Shown: positions 56,252 to 64,000 of the stretch, one piece after another
How positions within the stretch are numbered: the first letter of the stretch is position 1
Layout of the letters: every line of letters starts with the position of its first letter
NCBI GenBank assembly: GCA_001599975.1
Contig: BCIO01000004.1
Coordinates: 905,434 to 969,433, forward strand
Direction of reading: 5' to 3'
DNA length: 64,000 bases
DNA from: Cystobasidiopsis lactophilus
Taxonomy: Eukaryota > Basidiomycota > Agaricostilbomycetes > Agaricostilbales > Chionosphaeraceae
Notes under the pieces: model-generated
What the model was told of the DNA's origin: nothing
What the model saw: the letters and a program-made list of their open reading frames with translations, nothing else
Databases searched by the model: none
Position numbers and translations under genes: made by a program

Positions 56252-57771
56252 TCATCTAGGAACCACAGCCTGGAACGGCGCTGCTAGAGAGAGAGTAGCG
56301 GCCGGTTTGGATTCGCGCCAGAATTTGGAGATGGTCTGGCCCTCGCTGGTGTCGATGACGGAGTGGTGATCTATCGATACTTGAACATGATGGTGAGCGG
56401 ACATTGTACGCTGTAGTCTCAGTACGCCATGCTTTGAAAGGCGCTGGCCAATCGTTGGAAGCGCCGGGCCTCTTGACTTTGCGTGCATCCACCTAGGAGT
56501 TTGCCAACAGGGTAAGACAGATATGGGCAGGAAGATGTCATTGACATACACTATGAAAGTGAAGCTGTAGGCGTGGCCCTAAGAGAGTTGTCTTTGAGTG
56601 AGTGGGTGCCGGAAAGGTGACGCAAGACGCTCACCAAAAGCGGGTCCTATATCATACACAGGTTATTAGAGAGCCAGTGTAAGAGATGGAGTACAAATCG
56701 ACGAACCATAATGAGAACACCGTTGCTATGCGTCAGGAAGGATATCCAGCCAGCCACATCTAGAGAACCCGCGCATTAGCTCGCTGTCCAAGTTGTTGGA
56801 GGCAAAGTGCACTTGCTGACCGCAGTTGTAAACGCATTCGTTTGAACAACAAGGACAAAAATTCTCTTCAAGACCGAGCCCTCGCTTTGCTCCGCGAAGT
56901 CAAAGACCGCTGCAAGCGGCAAAAACAGACAGGCAGGCTCACTCGTCCACTACCCTCTGGCGGTTCTTCGTGTGCAAATTCCACAACATCAAGCAGGTAA
57001 TCAGAACGTCGTTGACTGAGATCTCGTCAGGGCAAAATCAGAGCACAGACATCGGCTTATGCTCACCAAGGGGTGCCAGATAGAACAGCGATTGGGTCCA
57101 CAGCACATTAGGGCCGAGGGTGTATATACCGTCCACCCAGAGCGTGTAGCTTGAGTAACACGCCCAAATGCCACCGCCGAAGGTGGCGCAAGTACAGAGA
57201 GTGCAGGCGGCGGCAATCCAGAGCGAGCGCTGAAACATGGAAAAACAGCGATAGCTGGGCTCCCGCGTGAGTAAGGTATGGAAGGACTTCTTGGAGGCCC
57301 ACCCGTAAAACGCAAGCACCACGGTGGCCATCACGACATTGAGGATCAAGATCACGGTGTATTGAATGCTTGCTTTCTGAGCATCGCCAAATCAGCGATC
57401 CCCAAGGTCAAAATAAGTAAGAAGCCTTGCATTCGAGTACGCAAGGTTCCCAAAGTTAACGACGAACGACAAAGAAATGTCGGCGTAGAGCGTTAACGTT
57501 TGGCCCAGATTGAGGCAGAAAAGGGTCCATGCGATGACTGAGAACGCGCGTTTAAGGACACACTGCTCGTATGCCAGGCAATGAGCAGAAGGAAGGACGC
57601 CTCACCTCTGAGATGGGGCTTGTCTGCTCTGGCCGCGCGCGAGGTCGCATAGCGGTAAAGAGACATGCCAAGAAGGGCTCCGACCACCAAGCTCAGAAGG
57701 TCACCGGTCATGTATAGCATCATAAACGTCAAGGTGGGTTTATCAAACGGAACCCAAGTGGTTGAGTCCAT
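56252..57771 (-). CDS. TM5: seven-helix membrane protein, array copy 5
   Basis: ATG 57771 starts MDSTTWVPFDKPTLTFMMLY, then MTGDLLSLVVGALLGMSLYR and YATSRAARADKPHLRG. Further pieces: LNLGQTLTLYADISLSFVV, ILILNVVMATVVLAFYG, AAACTLCTCATFGGGIWACY, NDVLITCLMLWNLHTKN. DPLL and GHAYSFTFI are split by an intron exactly within the DPLLGHxY signature. The tail holds MSAHHHVQVSIDHHSVIDTS, then EGQ (coded around 56338-56397), and ends PFQAVVPR at 56252. The RTPxWMHAKSRGPA segment before the tail is shared with TM3 and TM4 (RWMHAKxxG). Small exons near 56640-57000 make the middle of the model less certain. Confidence 0.65.
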
Positions 57772-58185
57772 TTCGGCCACACGAGGGGTCGGATGGCAGC
57801 AGCCTCGCCGGGCAGCAACAGCAACAGCGGACGTTGTCGTCGTTCGGGGTCTGGTGATCTGACCTGGAGGTAACACCCTTTGGCCGAAAGAAGACAACAA
57901 AGTTCCAGGAAAGTTTAGACTTTGTGCTTGCCCAACGCACGAAGGCTAGCCGCGCTTTGAGCGACCATCGGGTCGAGCTTGCCCATGCACAACTACGCCG
58001 TCACGAGAGCAGTAGTCGAGTAGCGAGTAAGGCAGACCCAAAGGAAAGGACCGAAGTGTGGCGATTTTTGTCAAAGTTAATGGCACCGGAGGTGGCGCCG
58101 AGAGGGTGAGAGCGGCGACGGCAACAGTGGTATGCGATGGTATTACAACATGCAAATTCTCGTGTGTTACTGATGGGCAGAATGA
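57772..58185. other. spacer between TM5 and TM6
   Basis: About 410 nt; no gene or repeat seen. Presumably the TM5 promoter. Confidence 0.25.
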
Positions 58186-59938
58186 CTATACGGAGAAGAG
58201 GTCGTCGGGGCGTTCTTTGGGTCGTTGGGGCACAGTCGGGCTGAAATCGTCTTCAAGGTCTGAAAAGGACCCTCGATCAAAGGCGATTTGAACGTCCTAT
58301 CGGTTCATTTCAGCTCTGCTGTTGCCTTTGTGAGAACAGGAGGGATAAGATGCTCACCAGATGGGGGTTCGATCTTGGTCTGGCCCGTGATCTCTGGCCC
58401 AACTTGGACTTGTGCTCTGTAAATTGATGAATCGGTTCTGGCTCGGGTGTCATTATTGGCGTGAGCGCGGGCGTGTGGGCGATGGACGGTGGCGCCGGCA
58501 TCAGGGTCATGTTGCGTGTCGTTGGCAGGTGCTTCGTTTTGGTGCTCACTGTGAAGCCACACATGAGGCGTCAGCACGTTCGTAGCGGTTTAATTAGTGC
58601 TGTTGAGCTCACCGAAGCAGAGGAAAGAGAGGCTGTACGCGTGCCCGAGTAATGGGTCCTGTTCGGCGCGTGAGCACTGTTTATTCGACCCAGAACTGAG
58701 GCTTACCAAGACCGAGTCGAAGTCGTTATGTAGGAAGTCTGCAATATAAGAGGCTTTCAGAACCTACTCTCGGGTAGGGGAGCTTTTAGAAGGAAAGCAG
58801 ACGCACAGCAGACCAGAGCGGCAATCGTGAGGCAGGTCGTCAAAACGTTACAGGTGATGAACAGGCCAAAGACGCGCTTGACAAAGGCTCCAGCACTGTG
58901 TTTTTCGGCGTCAAGGCATTCCGCAGAGCGACGAATGAGGGAAAGCAAAGAGCGCACGTTTTGGGCATCGGCCTTCGCTCTCGATACGTGTGGAGGACCA
59001 TTAGAATTACCACCACCACGTCGTTGACTGATCGCCGAGTGTGAATCAGCATCAGGTGAAGCGCGCAGAATAAATCGAACGAGGACTTGCAGGCAGGGGC
59101 AATCTGTGCGCACCACCAAGATGTCAGCTCTGTGCATTGAACCCCCAAAAATCGCGAATGTAACTTGCGTAGAAAAGTCCTTGCTTGGCCAGCGTGGCTC
59201 TGGATTTGCTCGACGTCGCTTGAAACCAAAAGAAGAACTCCATCCCTGACCCTGAGTGCAGCCATTCGACAATCAAACGCTTTTCCCACTCAGACGCAAG
59301 AGAACCGCGTACAATAGAGACCACCACCAAGAGTGCAGAAGGTGCAAAAGGCGCAGAGGAGGCCGACCAGCTTGGATTTGGAGAACATGTGGAACAGCCG
59401 CCACCTGTACACCGTCTTTGAGTGACCTAGCTCGCAACGAAGAAAGTCTAGCGCCAAACGCACCCATAGAAAGCCAGGACGACGGTGGCGATGAAGGCGT
59501 TGCAGCACTCGGCCATGAGGTAGACCAGTGAAACGTTCTGTGCACCAGCTGTCCATTGAGATCACAATCGGATCATAAAGGGAACGTAAGGCGCACATTG
59601 AGGTAGTTGTAACTCTCGTGGTTCTGCGGTCGGTTCAAGATGCCGTCGGCGTAGAAGAGCGCCACTTGTAAGATGGTCAAGCCGAACAACGCCCAAGCCG
59701 TCCCTGTGTCCAAGGCTCATTCTTCAGATCTCAGTGGTCTATGACTGAAGGAGAACGTACATCGATAGAAGACCTTGTCCCACCGGACCCGGAGGGAAGG
59801 CGAAGTGGCATAGGCCCAGAGCCAGAGCAAGAGCGGGGAGGCGACCAGGAAGCTGAGCGCCGTGCCGGTGTAGAAGGCGAGGTATTGGACCCAAACTGAA
59901 TTCGAGCCCGAGTTCCAAAAGGTGGGCTCGTCAGCCAT
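58186..59938 (-). CDS. TM6: seven-helix membrane protein, array copy 6
   Basis: ATG 59938 starts MADEPTFWNSGSNSVWVQYL, then AFYTGTALSFLVASPLLLWL and AYATSPSLRVRWDKVFYRC. Later: WALFGLTILQVALFYADGIL, LMAECCNAFIATVVLAFYG and LVGLLCAFCTFCTLGGGLY. DPLLGHAYSLSFLCF leads by splicing to VSTKTKHLPTTRNMTLMPA and a Pro/Thr-rich stretch ending RPRSNPHL. A phase-0 intron (58297 to about 58358) then joins a short last exon, DVQIAFDRGSFSDLEDDFSP...RPDDLFSV (58186-58296). The splice rebuilds the array's tail motif as HL-DVQIAFDRGSFSDLEDD. Without that exon the frame would stop soon after the intron start, so the conserved motif supports this model. The most diverged copy in the membrane part. Confidence 0.68.
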
Positions 59939-60819
59939 TCCTCTCCTCTCCAAAAATTTGCCCGGCCTTCAAACGAGAAGATCAGGCAAAGTCGAACAAG
60001 TCAACTCTTAAGGACCAGCAGAGTCGATCTGCAACGGAATGCTAGGGATGAAAAAGAGACGAGAAGGCAAGGAGGGGTCCCGAGGTTTGAACCAGCAAAC
60101 TCAGGTGGACGACCCAAAAAGGGAGCGGGCGATTCAGAGGAGGCTGATTCGATTCCTGTTGGGACAGAGAGAGCTGTCGTCTCCCGATGAATTCACAGAC
60201 ACAAGCAAGCAAGCAGGTTGGTTGGAGGCAGACACAAGGCGAGTCTGTAGGCAACCAAGTTGCGGATGCCAGAGTTTGCGCCGGACCTGGCAATCCTCGA
60301 ATTAAGCTTCCAAACGCCCAGAGGGTGGGATTGGCGTTAAGGCAGCGACGCGTTCAGCCACCTGTAGACCAATCTTCTAAACATGATATTGGTCTAGATG
60401 ACGCGCACTTCGAGCGTGGAGCAAGAGCAGTGAGCGCAATGGGGCGAAGTGGTGGCCTTGGAGGAAGGGTTAGAAAAGGTCTCCCGTTTCGCTTCAAATT
60501 TGGCATGCGACTTCCTCTTGACCTCTTTGGTGCTCTTGCATGGTCGCAAGCTGCACGAAGCGACCAGCTCATGCGCATGAAATGTCGCCACCAAGCCGGG
60601 TTGATTACGTTATCAACTTGGCCTTTCAACTTCCACCCGTCAGGCCTTTTGAGGGAACGGCCAAAGCTTCGCCTGTTTGTTTGTGTGCACCCAGCGACGA
60701 CCCACCCACACTCCTTTGGACCAGCCACACTCGTTTATAAATCGTGGCCGCTCGCAAGCCTTCACGGTGCGTGGGCGCTCGCCAGAGGATCGAGCGAATT
60801 TATAAACAACGAGTTGCAG
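59939..60819. promoter_or_regulatory. divergent intergenic region between TM6 and the Ace2/Swi5-like gene
   Basis: About 0.88 kb. TATAAA occurs at 60736-60741, 79-84 nt upstream of ATG 60820, and again at 60801-60806, only 14-19 nt upstream of it. The first is well placed for a promoter. The plus-strand frame of the zinc-finger gene happens to stay open back to 60187, but those residues look random and would include the TATA boxes, so they are read as non-coding. Confidence 0.45.
60736..60741 (+). promoter_or_regulatory. TATA box of the Ace2/Swi5-like gene
   Basis: TATAAA within gtttataaatcg, about 80 nt before ATG 60820. Its position supports that ATG as the true start rather than the open frame further upstream. 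Confidence 0.45.
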
Positions 60820-63263
60820 ATGGCCTTTGCTGCGTCCGAGTTTGAGTCTTTGGACACCCAGTTCAGCCTGTCAAGCAGCGCTACGTTCGACTACTTGGAT
60901 CCCATCATGTTGGGCGATGGAGGACAAGGGGGAGGAGGAGGAGTGCAGGCGATGAAGAAGCAGCTCGACGGCGTTGGGCACCACGGCGGCTTCCTGACCT
61001 CGCCCATGTCCAGCCTCAACAGAGTCTATGGCGACTCGGTCATCACCATCCCCATCTCGCAGCCACCCCCAGCCAAGGCGGCGGCGGCGCCGGACACGAT
61101 TTTGATTTCGACCGGCGACGTCTTGGACGAAATCAACAGGTTCGCCTTGGCCACGGTCAACAACCACTCGGCGCCCTCCAACAACCAGCAGCAGCCACAG
61201 CAGGCGCCACAGGGGCAGAAGGGCTTGGGGATGGACATGATGGGCGCCGGCGACTACAACAACCCGAACCTGAGGATCTACGGCCTGCCCATCGGCAACA
61301 ACGAGAATCAGCCGCTGGGTGCTGGCGGCAACACCAAGGGCGGCAACAACGGCTGCGGTTTCCTGCCTTACCCAGACCACTTGCCTACGGTCACTTTGGG
61401 CCGAGGCCGGAAGAACGTCAGGGATGTTGGGCCGCTGGATGCACCCGCGCTCGCTCAACAGCAACAGCAACAGCAGGGCCAGCAGTCTCATGCGCCACCA
61501 CCGCCCAATATCCCGATCCAGTCACCCATCCTCTCGCCTCCCCAGCCGCCGCGGGTCCGGCGCAATAGGAAGCAGCTGTCTGTCCGCACCAACGACGGCG
61601 CCCCCTCCACGCCCAAGCACCAGCGATCCGTCACTTCCCCTGCCCTCCTGAACACTCCAGTGTCAGCGCACATCGGCTCGTTCGACATCTATGGCGACCC
61701 CAAGGTGCCGTTCAACACGCCGGTCGCCCACTCGCACACGCCGAGCACCTTCTCCATGCCTTTCTCCTTCGACGACTTCCTCAACCTTGGGTTGGTCGAT
61801 GCGGATGGGCAGGGGCAAACGCAGGACTTGCTAAGGTCGCCTTCGGCCCACCACGACCCGATGCAGCTCTTGGTCGACCCGCCGTCGTTCACTGCCGATA
61901 GCAACTTTCTCGGAGGCAGCGGCGAGAAAAACGGCTTGGACTTCTCGCTCCTCTCCAGCCTACCGACTCCGGGGTTGGTGGACTCGTCCTGCCTCTCCAG
62001 CCCGGCGTCGGTGTGGTCCAACTCTCCCCTGCTGTCACCAGGCGGCATGATGCCTGCATACGCGCCTTCCTACTACCTCGACCCCAACCTGCCTCTACCT
62101 CAAAGCCCGCCCGTGCAACATCCGATGTCGCCACAAAGGCCGCATGCCGCCTTGCCTCGGAATCGCTCCACCTCCGCCCAGCCTCACTCGCCCTTCCAAG
62201 CCGCGCCACTCTCGCCGTTTCCTCAGTCGCCATTGATGTCACCTCAGCACTCCAATAACGGCAACCAGTTCGCTTTCCTAGACCACGACCCGTACGGCTC
62301 TGCGCCCGGCTCAGCTTCCACCATTCGCGCCGCCCCATCAAGGCCGAATCGGACGTTGGCGCGCAAGCGGTCGCGGATTGACTTTGAGGAGGACAACTCG
62401 GAGGAGGAAGAGCAAGAGGACGACGACGGGCAGAGCGAGTACGGGGACGACGGCGAGGACTCGGACTACAACCCCTCTGGCGCGGCCGCTCAACATTACA
62501 ACCAGTTCGGCAACGATGACATTATCGACATCTCGGCCTACTCCAACGCTCAAGCGCCGGGAAAGCGGCAGCGGGTGGTCTCTGCCCCCATGGTCCAAAA
62601 CCGCCGCCTCAAACCCGGGCCAAAGCCACGCCGCCAGGCCTCGTCCAACTCGCTCAACTCCCACTCCTCCTCCAACAACTCGGCCGCCGCGCCAGTGTCC
62701 AACCCGCAAGACTTCATCGCGCAAGCCATGCGCCAAATGTCGGCCGACGCCGAGTCGGAAGGCGACGACCTCACCGAACCGGGCGCCGTGCCCAAGGCTG
62801 TCATCCGCTCGCTCTACTCGTCCGTCGCCGCCGGCTCAGGTGGCGCCAAGAAGTACCTCTGCCTCATTGAGGGGTGCGGTCGCACTTTCCCGAGGAAGAG
62901 CGCCATCGAGAGCCACATCCAAACCCACCTCGAGGACAAGCCGTTCATTTGCTCCCAACCAGATTGGTGCGTTCTTCATCCTTCCTTGATCAGGTCCAAC
63001 CCGAGACTGATTAATCGGTGGTACTCACGCACAGCCGAGCGGCATTCGTCAGGCAGCACGATTTGAGACGGCACGAGCGGATCCATTCGGGCTCCAAACC
63101 TTTCCCTTGCCCGTGGTACGTCACTGTCTGCCTTTCACCTCCCTTGACTGAGCTTATGACTCGCTTCTTGTACAGTGGCAAGGGGTTCGCAAGAGGCGAC
63201 GCCCTCATGCGCCATCGCCAACGCGGCATCTGCATTGGCTCCGTCGTCCCTCGTCGCTCTTAA
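60820..63263 (+). CDS. C2H2 zinc-finger transcription factor, Ace2/Swi5 type
   Basis: ATG 60820 starts MAFAASEFESLDTQFSLSSS. Some 680 residues of low-complexity Gln/Pro/Ser/Asn-rich sequence follow, with a basic patch (LARKRSRIDFEEDN), an acidic patch (EEEEQEDDDGQ) and KRQRVVSAPMVQNRRLKPGP, likely nuclear signals. Three fingers sit at the C-terminus, across two introns (about 62966-63034 and 63117-63177): CLIEGCGRTFPRKSAIESHI; CSQPDCRAAFVRQHDLRRHE; CPCGKGFARGDALMRHRQRG with ICIGS. The SHIQTHLEDKP linker, AFVRxHDLxRH and the CPCGKxFxRxDAL...R-x-x-C third finger are the Swi5/Ace2 pattern rather than Crz1 or Msn2. In yeast these factors drive G1-specific cell-separation genes. Many SP/TP sites suggest CDK control, as in Swi5, but this is inference. 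Confidence 0.83.
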
Positions 63264-63570
63264 ACCTCTGATTCACAGCTCACGACTCTTTACAACCTTC
63301 GAACGATACTTCACGGACGCTGCCTCTCCTTCTCCTCTAAAGCTGGTTCTTTATTTCGACGCCATTCGTGTTCAATCTCTGTTATAATACCAATACCCCC
63401 ACACGCCACACTTGTTCTTGTACCCTAGCCCTAATTTATCACTTCTAGAATAGCGTCTCCACTACCTACCTTCGCAGTTTTTACTATTCCCTTCCTTGCA
63501 ACTTGACATTTGTTTTGGGTCATTGGGACTCGTTGGTTCATATTACAAACGTCCTTTAAGGGTTCCGACA
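63264..63570. other. convergent intergenic region
   Basis: About 300 nt between two convergent stops, T-rich; holds both 3' UTRs. Nothing else seen. Confidence 0.25.
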
Positions 63571-64000
63571 CTACTTGATACCAGTCCGCACCTCTTCACT
63601 CTGCTCCTTCCGAACCATTTCGACTTCCCTTGCCGGTTCTCTCCGCTTGTCCTCCTGCCTGAATACTTGGTGTAACGGAAGCACCACCCAAAGAACCAAC
63701 GATACAGCCACAGGCATGAATTCGAAGACGCCAAACAGACTCTCGTGCGAGTAAGCATACCCAAACACGCCTTTGTGGCAAATGAGCCCGCTCAGGCCAA
63801 AGGGGGAGATCACCCACCTTGCGCTGTCTCCGCCGATCGAAACAATGTGCGGGTCAAAAGAAGAATGGAAGCCGCAGCTAGCGTGTAGAAGCCAGTCATG
63901 CAAGCGGGCGATGCACTTGATCGAGCGCGGCGAATGGTGAGAGCCAGGATGACCAGGAAGGTGAGGAACGAGGCGCACTTCAGAAATAAAGTCAGTACAC
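63571..64000 (-). CDS. RTA1-like membrane protein, C-terminal part (gene runs off the right edge)
   Basis: The last two helices and tail of an RTA1/Rsb1-type seven-helix protein; family members confer resistance to 7-aminocholesterol or act in sphingoid-base export. An intron (about 63771-63817) joins LLTRTLFRSAETAQ to GVFGYAYSHESLFGVFEFMP. This is the family block in which an R-x-x-(F)-R-x-x-E helix is followed by G(Y)xxxHE and then a helix starting (Y/F)-x-F-(D/E). The final helix is VAVSLVLWVVLPLHQVF, and the cytosolic tail is charged (RQEDKRREPAREVEMVRKE), ending at 63571-63573. A helix TFLVILALTIRRARSS lies upstream near the window edge. The N-terminal five helices are outside the window. 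Confidence 0.72.
   Translation of the reverse strand, partial: CTDFISEVRLVPHLPGHPGSHHSPRSIKCIARLHDWLLHASCGFHSSFDPHIVSIGGDSARWVISPFGLSGLICHKGVFGYAYSHESLFGVFEFMPVAVSLVLWVVLPLHQVFRQEDKRREPAREVEMVRKEQSEEVRTGIK

Larger units (their letters stand above)
48081..59938 (-). repeat. tandem array of six paralogous multi-pass membrane protein genes
   Basis: Six consecutive minus-strand genes (TM1-TM6, entered separately) occupy about 11.9 kb with no other gene between them. Each codes for a seven-helix-like protein with an exposed N-terminus, a (Y/F)(A/S)TSxxAKxDK block after helix 1 in most copies, an ND(L/I/M)L(I/V) block before helix 6, DPL(L/I)GHxY before helix 7, and a conserved C-terminal tail motif. 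Divergence between copies is large, so the array is old. The spacing between copies (420-980 nt) is similar but not repetitive. Confidence 0.8.

Noticed and set aside
60070-60100. A ggtttgaacc sequence resembling a tRNA T-loop
   Set aside because: The flanking bases do not form a 5-bp T stem on either strand and no acceptor or anticodon arm is present at the right spacing.
60820-63263. Crz1-type calcineurin-responsive factor
   Set aside because: The third finger CPCGKxFxRxDAL with a terminal Cys and the SHIQTHLEDKP linker are the Swi5/Ace2 pattern; Crz1 has a different finger spacing.
1-64000. Transposons, LTR or virus-like elements, CRISPR arrays, rRNA
   Set aside because: No reverse transcriptase, integrase, transposase or capsid-like frames, no terminal repeats and no regularly spaced repeats were recognised by reading.

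Overview
This window is nuclear DNA of a fungus, most likely a basidiomycete. Genes lie close together on both strands and are cut by many short introns, mostly about 40-65 nt, with gt...ag ends. Several families have fungal forms: an Ngg1/Ada3-type SAGA subunit, Coq11, an Ace2/Swi5-type zinc-finger factor, GT32 and GH76 cell-surface enzymes, an RTA1-like protein, and a seven-helix membrane family resembling the basidiomycete DUF6534 group. A basidiomycete yeast would fit, but the sequence does not fix the species. I saw no transposon, virus-like element, rRNA, tRNA or CRISPR array.

Layout. 1-9.4 kb: the 3' end of MLH3 (+), then on the minus strand a HAPSTR1/C16orf72-like protein, an amidase, a LaeA-like methyltransferase, a mitochondrial phospholipid scramblase and an MFS sugar transporter. 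10.3-20.3 kb: MDP1 phosphatase (+), threonyl-tRNA synthetase (-) with two possible starts, D-amino-acid oxidase (+), a small orphan protein (-), a decayed mannose-6-phosphate isomerase (-) and an MCT-like transporter (+). 20.4-29.5 kb: a long Ser/Pro-rich protein (-), an FAD oxidoreductase (-), a UPF0538 protein (+), a mitochondrial RsfS/Atp25-type factor (+) and SAGA Ada3 (-). 30.3-34 kb: three small neighbouring plus-strand genes that appear to be diverged tandem copies of one unknown family. 34.3-42.3 kb: two GT32 mannosyltransferase-like genes in tandem, the succinate dehydrogenase flavoprotein and a GH76 mannanase-like gene. 42.4-47.9 kb: a small uncharacterised gene (-), a tetraspan protein with three PPxY motifs (+), replication-fork protein Csm3/Swi3 (+) and Coq11 (-).

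48.1-59.9 kb is the most unusual part: six consecutive minus-strand genes for multi-pass membrane proteins. All six share a DPL(L/I)GHxY signature before the last helix and a short C-terminal motif of the form HLxVQ(V/I)S(V/I)DRxSxxDTxE. The window ends with an Ace2/Swi5-type zinc-finger factor (+) and the 3' part of an RTA1-like membrane protein (-).

Apart from the three local tandem families (the A/B/C genes, the GT32 pair and the six-gene array), neighbours do not form an obvious pathway. Several encode mitochondrial functions (ThrRS, scramblase, RsfS, SDHA, Coq11), but they are scattered and probably adjacent by chance. Exon boundaries were placed by hand from reading frame, splice sites and family resemblance, so first exons are the least certain part.
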